From JABFSM01 sp036004545 (lineage in GTDB: Bacteria > Gemmatimonadota > Gemmatimonadetes > Gemmatimonadales > GWC2-71-9): DNA of 64,000 nt. The stretch covers positions 1 to 64,000 of the forward strand of contig DASYRI010000111.1 in assembly GCA_036004545.1 (NCBI GenBank). The letters are read 5' to 3'. The position numbers and the translations under genes were made by a program. The notes under the pieces are model-generated. The model was not told where the DNA came from and made no database searches. It saw only the letters and a program-made list of their open reading frames with translations. Positions 25,258 through 33,860 of this stretch are shown one piece after another. How positions within the stretch are numbered: position 1 is the first letter of the stretch; every line of letters begins with the position of its first letter.

Positions 25258-26568
25258 ATGAGGCCCGCCCCGATGCGCTCCCTCCTGTTCGTCCTTCAAG
25301 TCATCTCGGCGGGCGTCGGCGGGCCTCCACCCCCGGCGGCCGCGCAGCAGGGTGGGGGAACCGAGTTCGCGGCGCTCATCGCCCGGCTCTCCGAGCCCGG
25401 GGGCTACTTCGACAGCGACAATCTGGTCTCCAACGAGACCTCCTATCTCCACGTGATCCCGGCGCTCAGGGCGCTTGAGGTGCGGGGCGGGGCGTACCTG
25501 GGCGTCGGGCCGGAGCAGAACTTCTCCTACCTCGCGGAGATCAAGCCCGATCTGGCGATTCTGATCGACATCCGGCGGGACAACATGCTCCTGCACCTTC
25601 TCCTCAAGGCGATGTTCGAATCGGCGCGGAACCGGATGGAGTACCTCTGCCTTCTCTACGGCCGGCCGGCCCCGCCCGACCCGCGGCGGTGGACCGACGC
25701 TCCGCTGGAGGACATTCTCACCTACCTCGACATCACCCCCGGCGATTCGGCAAGCTACGCCGGGAGCCACGCGGCGCTGATGGAGCGAGTGATCCGCTAC
25801 GGGGTACCGATCGCCGACTCCGACCGCGCGACGCTGGGCCGCTTCCACGACGAGTTCTTTCATTCGGGGCTCGAGATCACCTTCACCAGCCGGGGCCGGC
25901 CGTCGCGGCCCGGCTATCCCAGCGAGCGGCAGCTCTACCTCTCCCTCGACCTGGACGGCCGGCCGTCGAGCTATCTCGCCACCGAGGATCGCTTCCGGAC
26001 GGTGCGGGAGCTGGAGCGGCGGAACCGGGTGATCCCGGTGGTCGGCGACCTCTCGGGGCCGGTGGCGATGAAGGCGATCGCCGGCTACCTGAGGGAGAAG
26101 GGGCTCAGGGTTTCCGCCTTCTACGTATCGAACGTGGAGATGTACCTCTTCCGGCAGGGCTCGTTCGCCCGATACGCCGAGAACGTGCGTGCCCTTCCCT
26201 CCGGGCCGAACAGCGTGATCGTGCGGAGCGTGTTCGGCCGGGGGTGGCCCGGCCCGGCGGGCGGGGCGGTCGGGGGGGCCGGGGGAGGAAGCCGGGGCGA
26301 CAGCGGGCCGGTGATCCCCCAGGCGTTGCCGGGGCACCTGAGCGCGCAGCTGCTGCAGACTTTTCCGGTGTTCCTCAAGCTCACCGTCCGGCCCGACAGC
26401 GTCTCCTACTGGGACATCCTGACCGGCGCGGCGGTGGATCTCCGCGCGCCCGTGCCGGGTGGGGGACGCCCGCGCCAGCGACGCCGCGGCCGTCCGCGCC
26501 CCCCCCCCCGGGCCCGGAGCGCCCGGCGCGGGAGGGCGCTCGGTCCGGCGCCGGACCGGTCCGCGTGA
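25258..26568 (+). CDS. Secreted LIC_10091-like protein, function unknown
   Basis: 436 residues with a signal peptide ending near AAAQQG. The core (residues ~38-320) has FDSDNLVSNETSYLHVIPAL, YLGVGPEQNFSYLAEIKPDL and LIDIRRDNMLLHLLLKAMFE, which I recall from a widespread family annotated LIC_10091; its function is not established. The last ~80 residues are low-complexity Gly/Pro/Arg. That tail is encoded across a run of 11 C (26499-26509). Its TGA overlaps the GTG of the rhomboid gene, so the two are coupled. Confidence 0.78.
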   Translation: MRPAPMRSLLFVLQVISAGVGGPPPPAAAQQGGGTEFAALIARLSEPGGYFDSDNLVSNETSYLHVIPALRALEVRGGAYLGVGPEQNFSYLAEIKPDLAILIDIRRDNMLLHLLLKAMFESARNRMEYLCLLYGRPAPPDPRRWTDAPLEDILTYLDITPGDSASYAGSHAALMERVIRYGVPIADSDRATLGRFHDEFFHSGLEITFTSRGRPSRPGYPSERQLYLSLDLDGRPSSYLATEDRFRTVRELERRNRVIPVVGDLSGPVAMKAIAGYLREKGLRVSAFYVSNVEMYLFRQGSFARYAENVRALPSGPNSVIVRSVFGRGWPGPAGGAVGGAGGGSRGDSGPVIPQALPGHLSAQLLQTFPVFLKLTVRPDSVSYWDILTGAAVDLRAPVPGGGRPRQRRRGRPRPPPRARSARRGRALGPAPDRSA

Positions 26569-27329
26569 CACCCTGGGTCCTGCGCATCATCCTGGCGAAC
26601 GTCGCCGTCTTCTTCCTCCAGCAGACGGTGCCCGCGGTCACCGAGCTCTTCATCCTGGTTCCCGCCGAGGGCTGGTGGCGTCCCTGGACATTCGTCACTT
26701 ACCTGTTCCTGCACGGCGGATTCGCCCACATCCTCTTCAACATGCTCTCGCTCTGGTTCTTCGGGCCCCGGCTCGAGGACCGGCTGGGCGGGCGCGCCTT
26801 TCTCGGGCTCTACTTCGCGAGCGGGATCACCGGCGGGCTGCTTTCCATTCCGTTCTCGCCCCATGCGGCGATCCTGGGCGCCTCCGGTGCGGTGTTCGGC
26901 GTCCTGCTGGGCTACGCCTGGTTCTGGCCCCGCGATCAGATGCTGATCTGGGGGATCATTCCGATCGAGGCGCGCTACATGGTGCTGCTGATGACCGCGA
27001 TGTCGCTCTGGTTCGGGTTCAGCGGCGGGGGTGGTGGGGTGGCCCACTTCGCGCACCTGGGCGGCTTTGCCGGTGGGTATCTCTTCCTCCGCTTCCTCGG
27101 CCGGAGCTCGGGATCGCAGCGATTCCGGCGCCGCACCCAGCCGGTTATCCCGCGGGTGGAGACCACCTCGCGGGCCATGGAGCGGTGGTCCAAGATCCCG
27201 CGGGAGTCGATGCACGAGGTGAACCGGGACGAGCTCGACCGGATCCTGGACAAGATCAGTGCAAGCGGGATCGGCAGCCTGACGCCGGCGGAGCGGGAGT
27301 TTCTGGATCGGTTCAGCACCAGGCACTAA
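26565..27329 (+). CDS. Rhomboid-family intramembrane serine protease
   Basis: 254 residues with six membrane segments and the rhomboid catalytic pair: Ser in GASGAVFGVLLGYAW and His in HFAHLGGFAGG. HGGFAHILFNMLSLWFFGP supplies the conserved H-x4-N of the second helix. A cytosolic tail ends with IGSLTPAEREFLDRFS, common in Gemmatimonadota and Bacteroidota rhomboids. A Gly run precedes the catalytic His helix. GTG 26565 overlaps the previous stop. It cleaves membrane substrates in the bilayer; its partner here may be the secreted protein encoded upstream, by context only. Confidence 0.94.
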   Translation: MTPWVLRIILANVAVFFLQQTVPAVTELFILVPAEGWWRPWTFVTYLFLHGGFAHILFNMLSLWFFGPRLEDRLGGRAFLGLYFASGITGGLLSIPFSPHAAILGASGAVFGVLLGYAWFWPRDQMLIWGIIPIEARYMVLLMTAMSLWFGFSGGGGGVAHFAHLGGFAGGYLFLRFLGRSSGSQRFRRRTQPVIPRVETTSRAMERWSKIPRESMHEVNRDELDRILDKISASGIGSLTPAEREFLDRFSTRH

Positions 27330-27449
27330 ACGGCGTCAACAGTCCCGTCGCCAATTCACACCCTCCGGTCACCGAATTGTCATCCTGCCCAGAGGATGGG
27401 GAAAGAAAACCTCGCTTGATTGGGGAAACACCCTCTCAGCGAGGCCACC

Positions 27450-28139
27450 ATGTTCGAGGTGCTGCTCGGCTCGCGGGTTCGGCGCCAGGCCGGGCCGGGA
27501 CGCGGACTCCTCGCGGCCGCGGTGCACGGGCTCCTGATCTTCGGGGCGATCCGCGCCTCCAGCGGATCCGCCCCGCCATCCATCGTCTCCCGCCTGGATA
27601 CGACCCCCGTCGTGTTTTTCGAGCCCGCGCCGGCAACCCCGGTGCCGAGCCAGCCCACGGGAGGCGACGGGTTCGTGGCGCGGCCCGCCATCGCCCTTCC
27701 CGATCCACCCGTCACGATCCCCACGGGGCTCCCGCCGATTCCGGATCAGCCGGCGTGGGATCCCGCACGGCTGCGAGCGGTGCTGGGCGGACCGGGGCCG
27801 TCCGGGCCGGTGGCGGGCAATCCGCCGACGGGCGCGGCGGTTCTCGAAGCGTCGGAGACCGATGAGCCGGCGGCGGCAGTGCGTCAGCCGGCGCCGCGAT
27901 ATCCGGCGGCGCCGCGTGAGGCGGGCATCGAGGGGCGGGTGCTGGTCCGGTTCATCATTGATACCACGGGTCACGTCGAGCGCGGGTCGCTGCGGGTGGC
28001 GGAGAGCACCAATCCGGCGTTCGACGCCGCGGCGGTGGAAGCGATCGAGCGCTCACTCTTCCGCCCCGCGCGGGTCCGCGGCCGCGTGGTCCGGCAGCTC
28101 ACCCTCCAGGGGGTCGCCTTCCGGATCGCACGGGAGTGA
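27450..28139 (+). CDS. TonB-family energy transducer-like protein
   Basis: 229 residues: an N-terminal anchor (GLLAAAVHGLLIFGAIRASS), a long Pro-rich periplasmic linker (residues ~45-140), and a C-terminal TonB domain (APRYPAAPREAGIEGRVLVR, FIIDTTGHV, AAAVEAIERSLFRPARVRG). TonB couples the proton-motive force to outer-membrane receptors, but the N-terminus lacks an obvious ExbBD contact motif and no exbB, exbD or receptor gene is nearby. ATG 27450 chosen because the upstream in-frame ATG (27420) sits in a hairpin (cctcgct...agcgagg). It nearly touches the convergent next gene. Confidence 0.85.
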   Translation: MFEVLLGSRVRRQAGPGRGLLAAAVHGLLIFGAIRASSGSAPPSIVSRLDTTPVVFFEPAPATPVPSQPTGGDGFVARPAIALPDPPVTIPTGLPPIPDQPAWDPARLRAVLGGPGPSGPVAGNPPTGAAVLEASETDEPAAAVRQPAPRYPAAPREAGIEGRVLVRFIIDTTGHVERGSLRVAESTNPAFDAAAVEAIERSLFRPARVRGRVVRQLTLQGVAFRIARE

Positions 28140-28142
28140 GAC

Positions 28143-29669
28143 TCAACGCGAGGCCAGGGCTCCGGCCGGGGTGAGCTGGACTACGAAACCGTCGGCATCG
28201 CCCAGGCTGGTGAGCCCGAAGCTTCCGGTGCCGGGGTCGAAGTCCGGCGTGGCGAAGAAGATGCCCCCGACGAAGACGGCTCCGGAGCCGTCGGTCGCGA
28301 CGGCCAGGCCGGCGTTCCTGTTGCCGGCTCCGTTGGCGGCGTCTCCGAAGCGGCTGACCCAGAGGAGCGCGCCCGCGGGAGTGTACTTGGCGGTGAAGAC
28401 ATCGGTGCCGCCGCTGCCGCCCAGGTTGGTGAGCACGAGGCTCCCCGAGCCCGGGTCGAAATCCACCGAGCCGGCGAATGCGCCGGTCACCACCAGATTC
28501 CCGTCGCTCCCGAACGCGAGATGGTTGGCGCGCTCGGTCCCGGTGCCTCCCACCGAGAAGGCCGATGCGAAGGTGCCGGTCCCGTCGAACCGCGCCACGT
28601 AGGTGTCGGTGGTCCCGATGCTGGTACGGACCACCAGCGCCGGGCCGGGATCGAAGTCCACGCTGCCGCTGAACGCGCCGGTCAGCGCCACGCCGCCGAT
28701 CGGGTCGGCGGCGAGGCCGCCCGGCGCGACGTCCTCGTCCAGGAGACCGCCGATTCGCTTCGCCCACAGCAGTGTGCCGCCGGTGGAGTAGCCGGCGAGG
28801 AAGACGTCGCTCCCGCCGGTCGCCGTGAGGCTGGTGACCGCGGCACCGGGGGCAAAGTCGGCGATGCCGCGGAAGGTCCCGGCCACCACCACGCCGCCGG
28901 CGCTGGTTACCCGCACCGCCGCGGCACTGTCGGCGTCGGTGCCCCCCACCGCGAAGGCCCACCGCACCGCGCCCGCCCCGTCGAAGGACACGACGAAGCC
29001 GTCGCTCGCGCCGAAGCTGACGATCGCCCCCCCGGCCGCCGGGAGCGCATCGGCCCGCTCGGCGAAGCTGCCCACCGCGTAGAGGTTACCGCCGGCATCG
29101 AGCGCCACGTCCGTGACGTCCTCTGACTGCGGGCCGCCGAAGCGGCGAGCCCAGACCACGGTGCCGTCGGCGCCGAATTTGGCGACGAAGCCGTCCCTGC
29201 CGCCTTGACTCACCAGCGCGGGCACGCCGGCGCCCAGGCCGAAGGTGGCGATGCCCTCGAAACCCCCGGCAAGGAAGAGGTTGCCCGCGGCGTCACGGGC
29301 GAGCGCCGTCACCGTGTCGTTGCCGGTCCCTCCCGCGCGCACCGCCCAGACCAGCGCACCCACCGCCGTGTACCTGGCGAGGAACCCGTCGACCCCGCCC
29401 AGGCTGGTGAGCGCGCCCACCCCGTTTCCGGGATCGAAGTCCACCGTACCGGTGAAGGTCCCCGCCACGTACACGTTTCCGGTCGGATCCACCACCACGC
29501 CGGTGACCTGGTCGGCGGCGCTCCCGCCCAGGCGGAAGGCGAGTTGGGGCGTGGTCCCCGGCGGGGGAGGCGGTGGAGGCGGACTGAGGATCGACACGAT
29601 GCGCTCGCCCCGGCACCCGAGGGCAAGTAGAACAAATCCGATCCAGGCGCGCGCGGTGCGGGAATTCAT
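28143..29669 (-). CDS. SBBP-repeat beta-propeller lipoprotein
   Basis: 508 residues with lipobox LLALGC, then a Pro-rich linker (SPPPPPPPPGT) and about eight SBBP-type repeats. Each repeat has the form DxxGNxYxAGxFxGxxDFDPG...LTSxGGxDxFLARY, as in DPTGNVYVAGTFTGTVDFDP and TASLGDADGFVVQL-like ends. Such propellers are surface or periplasmic and of unknown ligand. Start ATG 29669 has GAGG 6 nt upstream. It is divergent from the penicillin acylase gene (79 bp apart). Confidence 0.9.
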   Translation of the reverse strand: MNSRTARAWIGFVLLALGCRGERIVSILSPPPPPPPPGTTPQLAFRLGGSAADQVTGVVVDPTGNVYVAGTFTGTVDFDPGNGVGALTSLGGVDGFLARYTAVGALVWAVRAGGTGNDTVTALARDAAGNLFLAGGFEGIATFGLGAGVPALVSQGGRDGFVAKFGADGTVVWARRFGGPQSEDVTDVALDAGGNLYAVGSFAERADALPAAGGAIVSFGASDGFVVSFDGAGAVRWAFAVGGTDADSAAAVRVTSAGGVVVAGTFRGIADFAPGAAVTSLTATGGSDVFLAGYSTGGTLLWAKRIGGLLDEDVAPGGLAADPIGGVALTGAFSGSVDFDPGPALVVRTSIGTTDTYVARFDGTGTFASAFSVGGTGTERANHLAFGSDGNLVVTGAFAGSVDFDPGSGSLVLTNLGGSGGTDVFTAKYTPAGALLWVSRFGDAANGAGNRNAGLAVATDGSGAVFVGGIFFATPDFDPGTGSFGLTSLGDADGFVVQLTPAGALASR

Positions 29670-29748
29670 TTCGGGCCTCATGGTGGCGGGCGGAGCGCAC
29701 CGGAGATTAGCCTTCCCGGGTGCCCGCCGTCCATGCCCGAGTCGCGCG

Positions 29749-32127
29749 ATGCGAATGATCCCCGGAGTCGGCCTGCTGATTCTTGCAGCCGCGGCCGCGC
29801 CGCGGGGCCTCGCCGCGCAATCCGCGCTCCTCGACTCGGCCCGGGCCCGGCTGGCTCGCCTCGACGGCGAGGTGCGGGTCGCCGGGCTCGACAGCGCGGT
29901 CGAAGTCCGCCGCGACCGGTGGGGGGTGCCGCACATCTACGCGAAAACCGTCCAGGATCTTTTCTTCGCCCAGGGCTACGTCGTGGCGCAGGATCGGCTC
30001 TGGCAGATGGAGATGTGGCGCCGGGCCGGAGAGGGCCGCCTCGCGGAAATCCTCGGGCCACAGTTCGTGGAGCGGGACCGCGCCGCCAGGCTCCTCAAGT
30101 TTCGCGGCGACCCGGCCGCCGAGTGGACGAGCTACGCGCCAGACGCGCGGGAGATCGTCCGCGCCTTCGTGCGAGGAGTCAACGCTTACATCGCCGAAGT
30201 GAAGGACCGCCCGCCGATCGAGTTCTCGCTGCTCGGCGCGGCGCCTTCGCCGTGGGATGAGACGGTGCCGCTCCAGCGGATGGGCGCGCTCGCGATGACC
30301 GGGAACGCCGGGGATGAAGTCGCCCGCGCCCGGTTGCTCGCCCGGCTCGGGAAGGATCGGCTGGAGGCCCTCTGGCCGACCGATCCACTCCGCGCGCTCG
30401 ATCCGGCGCCAGGGCTCGACCTCTCCGGCATCGGGGCGGGCTCCCTCGGTGCGGCGGCCGCGGACCCGACGATTCCGTTCACCCGGCGCGAAGGCTCCAA
30501 CAACTGGGTGGTGAGCGGAGCGAAGACCGCCACCGGCAAGCCGCTCCTCGCCAACGATCCCCACCGCGCCGTGACGCTTCCGTCGCTCCGCTATCTGACC
30601 CACCTCGTCGGCCCGGGGTGGAACGTCATCGGCGCGGGGGAGCCGGGCGTGCCCGGCGTGGCGGGCGGCCACAACGACCGGATCGGCTTCGGGTTCACGA
30701 TCGTCGGGATGGACCAGCAGGATGTGTACGTCGAGAAGCTCTCGATCTGTCCCGGGTTCCGGACCACCCGCGCCGCGCGAGAGGGACGGGCGCCGCGCTG
30801 CAGCTGGCACAACGGCCACTGGGCCCCGCTCAAGACGATCGTGGACACGATCCCGGTCAAAGGGGAGCCGCCCCGCATCGTCCGACTGGAGTTCACCCAC
30901 CACGGCCCGCTGGTCGGCGAGGACTCGGCGAAGGGCCGCGGGTACGCGCTCCGGTTCGTGGGGAGCGAGCCCGGCACCGCGGGGTATCTCGCCCAGCTCT
31001 CGGTGGACCGGGCCACCGACTGGGAGCGCTTCAAGGAGGCGGCGGCGCGCTGGAAGCTCCCGACCGAGAACCTGGTGTACGCAGACGTGGACGGGAACAT
31101 CGGCTGGGTGGCGGCCGGGCTCATGCCGCTGCGGAGCTGGAGCGGGCTCCTCCCGGTGCCGGGCGACGGGACCTACGAGTGGCAGGGATTTCTCCCCTTC
31201 TCGGAGCTTCCGATGGCGTACAATCCGGCCTCGGGACTGATCGTCACCGCCAACAACAACATCCTGCCGCCGGCCTACGACAAGCCGCTCAACTACGACT
31301 GGGCCGATCCGTTCCGGGCCGATCGGATCGCGGCGGTGTTGCGCGACGCCTCGCGGCTCACCCGCGCCGATTTCGAGCGGCTGCAGCACGACGAGCTCTC
31401 GCTGCCGGCGAGCCGCCTGGTGCCGGTCCTGATCGCCGCGGCGGCGCGGCTCTCCGATCTGGTGCAGGGCTCCGACCGGCTCGCCCCGGCGCTCCGGCTC
31501 CTGCAGGGCTGGGACTTCGTGATGCGGGCCGGCCAGGAGGCGCCGCTGGTCTATGAGGCGTGGTCGCGGGCGCTCCGGCGGCGGGTGGCGGCGCGCTGGC
31601 TCGGTCCCGCCGCGGGCGCCGCGGGCTCCCGTCCCGATCCCGGCGTGCTGGTGGAGGTCGTGACCCGGCCGGACCCGCTCTTCGGCGTCGCGGCGGCGGA
31701 GGCGCGCGATTCCACCGCGCTCCTGGCGCTGGAGGACGCGGTGGCGGAGCTCGAGAAGATCGCGGGCCCCGCGCCGGCCCGGTGGACCTGGGGGAACCAG
31801 CACCAGGCGAAGTTCCGCCACCCGCTCGCGGCGGCGTTCGATCTCGATTCGGTGCCGCGCGGCGGCGACGGGAATACCGTCAACGCCACCGGTGGCGCGG
31901 GTTACCTCCAGACCCACGGCGCGAGCTACCGGATCGTCGTGGATTTCGCCGACTTCGACAACTCCACGGCGACCAGCGTGCCCGGGCAGTCGGGGCAGCC
32001 GGGGAGCGAGTACTATGGCAACCTGCTCCCGCTCTGGGGCCAGGCGAGGTATTTCCCCCTGGTCTATTCCCGCGCGGCGGTGGAGCGGGAGACTGCGCAC
32101 ATCCTGTGGCTCAAGCCGGCGCGATAA
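29749..32127 (+). CDS. Penicillin acylase family protein (complete)
   Basis: 792 residues, normal for the precursor. Signal peptide (VGLLILAAAAAPRGLAAQ), alpha chain with DRWGVPHIYAKTVQDLFFAQ and GYVVAQDRLWQMEMWRR, then the autoproteolytic site Gly-Ser250 in REGSNNWVVSG, which makes Ser250 the N-terminal nucleophile of the beta chain. THHGPLVGED and LVYADVDGNIGWVAAG follow. It should hydrolyse acyl-amides such as N-acyl amino acids, lactones or beta-lactams in the periplasm. Paralogue of the truncated gene at 1-1286. The D-aminoacylase gene is convergent 6 bp away. Confidence 0.94.
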   Translation: MRMIPGVGLLILAAAAAPRGLAAQSALLDSARARLARLDGEVRVAGLDSAVEVRRDRWGVPHIYAKTVQDLFFAQGYVVAQDRLWQMEMWRRAGEGRLAEILGPQFVERDRAARLLKFRGDPAAEWTSYAPDAREIVRAFVRGVNAYIAEVKDRPPIEFSLLGAAPSPWDETVPLQRMGALAMTGNAGDEVARARLLARLGKDRLEALWPTDPLRALDPAPGLDLSGIGAGSLGAAAADPTIPFTRREGSNNWVVSGAKTATGKPLLANDPHRAVTLPSLRYLTHLVGPGWNVIGAGEPGVPGVAGGHNDRIGFGFTIVGMDQQDVYVEKLSICPGFRTTRAAREGRAPRCSWHNGHWAPLKTIVDTIPVKGEPPRIVRLEFTHHGPLVGEDSAKGRGYALRFVGSEPGTAGYLAQLSVDRATDWERFKEAAARWKLPTENLVYADVDGNIGWVAAGLMPLRSWSGLLPVPGDGTYEWQGFLPFSELPMAYNPASGLIVTANNNILPPAYDKPLNYDWADPFRADRIAAVLRDASRLTRADFERLQHDELSLPASRLVPVLIAAAARLSDLVQGSDRLAPALRLLQGWDFVMRAGQEAPLVYEAWSRALRRRVAARWLGPAAGAAGSRPDPGVLVEVVTRPDPLFGVAAAEARDSTALLALEDAVAELEKIAGPAPARWTWGNQHQAKFRHPLAAAFDLDSVPRGGDGNTVNATGGAGYLQTHGASYRIVVDFADFDNSTATSVPGQSGQPGSEYYGNLLPLWGQARYFPLVYSRAAVERETAHILWLKPAR

Positions 32128-32133
32128 GCCCGC

Positions 32134-33789
32134 TCAGGGTCGCCCGGCGCCCACGCCTCCCTCCGCCGAGCGCCCCGGGCCATAGAGCACCATCCCCGGC
32201 CGGGCACCGGTGTGCTTCCCCTGGTCCACCACCAGCTGGCCGTTGACCACCACGTATTCGATCCCCACCGGGTACTGCATCGGCTGCTCGTAGGTGGCCT
32301 TGTCCTGGATGGTGGCCAGATCGAAGACCACCACATCGGCCCAGTTCCCCTCCTTGAGCGAGCCCCGGCCGGTGAGCCGCATCCGGGTGGCCGGCCAGGA
32401 GGTCATCTTGCGGATCGCCTCCGGTAGGGTGAGCACCGGCTCGTCCCGGACGTATCTGGCGATGACCCGCGGGAAGTTGCCATAGCTGCGCGGGTGCGGC
32501 AGGCCGATCGCGTCCATCGCGCTCGGCGCCAGCGCGGCGCCCGCATCGCTCCCGATGCTGACCCAGGGGAACCGGAGCCCGGTCTTCACGTCCGCTTCGC
32601 TCATCATGTGGTAGATCGCCGTGACCCGGCCCTGTCCCTGCAGCACCAGGTCCCACGCCGCGTCCACCGGGTCCTTGTGCAGCTCCTTCGCGATCGCCTT
32701 GAGGTTCCTGCCCTGGAAGCGCGCGTTCTCCGGATTGCGCGCGTTGGCGAGGACGATGTTCTCCCAGCCGCCGGACGCCTCCACGATGTTCCACCAGCCC
32801 GGCGAGCCGGTTTTCACCTCCTTCTTGAGCCGGGCCCGAATCGCGGGATTCACGAGCCGCGCCTTGAGGGAATCCTGGCCGCCGTCGAAGGCCCACGACG
32901 GGATGGTGGCTTCGAGCCCGGTGCCGCCCGCGGTGTAGGGATACTGGTCCGCCGCCACCTCGACGCCCCGGGCCCGGGCCGCCTCCACCAGCACTCCCGC
33001 CTGGGGCATGAGCTTCCCCCAGCCCGGCTTGTAGGCGGCCTTGAGGTGGAAGATCTCCACCGGGATCTTCGCCTCCTCGCCGATCTTGATGGCTTCGCCG
33101 ATCGCCTCGAGCAGATCCTTGCCTTCGCCGCGGATGTGGCTCGCATACGTCCCGCCGTACGGCGTGAGCGCCCGGGCCACCTCGATCAGCTCGTCGGTCG
33201 TGGCGAAGCTGCTGGGCGGATAGATCAGCGCCGTGGTCATCCCCATCGCGCCGGCCCGCATGGCGGTGTCCACGATGGCCCGCATCCGCTCGAGCTCCTC
33301 GGCGGTCGGCTTGCGCGCGTTGAAGCCCAGCACCGCGTTCCGCGCCTGGGTTTCGCTGAAGTAGGACCCGAAGTTGATGCTGATGCCCTTCTGCTCCAGC
33401 TCCTGGAAGTAGTCGGCCACCTTGCCGGCGGGGACCGGGGTGCCGCCCTCGCCGCCGATCGCGCTGGTGACGCCCATCAGGACCTTGTTCTCCGCCAGGC
33501 CGTTCCGGGGGAGGACCCCGCCCGACTGGTCCATCATGTCAATCCAGCCGGGGGTGACGTACTTGCCGGCGGCGTCTATCTCCCGCGCACCGGTCTCGGC
33601 GATCCGCGCGATGCGGGCGATCCTGCCGCCCTTGATCCCAACGTCGGCCAGGATCCAGGGGTTGCCCATACCGTCGAGCACCCGCCCGTTGCGGATGACG
33701 ATGTCGTAGGCCGGCTGCTGCGCGGCGGCGGGGTGGGGAAGGAGGGTGGCGAGGACGAGGCCAAGGAACAGAGCGGATCGTCGCGGCAT
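32134..33789 (-). CDS. D-aminoacylase / N-acyl-D-amino-acid deacylase family amidohydrolase
   Basis: 551 residues with signal peptide (ALFLGLVLATLLPHPAAAQQ). Amidohydrolase fold: YDIVIRNGRVLDGMGNPW, GKYVTPGWIDMMDQSGG, and GSDAGAALAPSA near the end. The first metal motif is GWIDMMDQ where most family members have GFIDxHxH, so the usual HxH pair is missing while THLK-like IFHLKAAYK and YHMMSEADV remain. This may indicate altered metal content. It probably releases acyl groups from N-acyl-D-amino acids or a related substrate. -10 TATACT lies upstream at 33817-33822. Confidence 0.88.
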   Translation of the reverse strand: MPRRSALFLGLVLATLLPHPAAAQQPAYDIVIRNGRVLDGMGNPWILADVGIKGGRIARIARIAETGAREIDAAGKYVTPGWIDMMDQSGGVLPRNGLAENKVLMGVTSAIGGEGGTPVPAGKVADYFQELEQKGISINFGSYFSETQARNAVLGFNARKPTAEELERMRAIVDTAMRAGAMGMTTALIYPPSSFATTDELIEVARALTPYGGTYASHIRGEGKDLLEAIGEAIKIGEEAKIPVEIFHLKAAYKPGWGKLMPQAGVLVEAARARGVEVAADQYPYTAGGTGLEATIPSWAFDGGQDSLKARLVNPAIRARLKKEVKTGSPGWWNIVEASGGWENIVLANARNPENARFQGRNLKAIAKELHKDPVDAAWDLVLQGQGRVTAIYHMMSEADVKTGLRFPWVSIGSDAGAALAPSAMDAIGLPHPRSYGNFPRVIARYVRDEPVLTLPEAIRKMTSWPATRMRLTGRGSLKEGNWADVVVFDLATIQDKATYEQPMQYPVGIEYVVVNGQLVVDQGKHTGARPGMVLYGPGRSAEGGVGAGRP

Positions 33790-33816
33790 GTTCGTGTCTC
33801 CCGGGCGGGCGGATTC

Positions 33817-33822
33817 AGTATA
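33817..33822 (-). promoter_or_regulatory. -10 box (TATACT) of the amidohydrolase gene
   Basis: TATACT about 28 nt before ATG 33789, with a purine-rich ribosome site (gggaga) between. No convincing -35. Confidence 0.45.
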
Positions 33823-33860
33823 CCGACTCGGATTGCGGAGGAGGGAGCGGCGGCGCCGAC

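Noticed and set aside
27381..27398. Intrinsic terminator after the rhomboid gene
   Set aside because: The stem is only 6 bp (CATCCT/AGGATG) and is followed by purines, not Ts.
29707..32100. Long minus-strand reading frame opposite the penicillin acylase gene (and similar ones, e.g. 38584-41454 plus)
   Set aside because: Arg/Pro/Gly/His-rich translation without domains; long antisense frames are expected from NNG/NNC codon bias.
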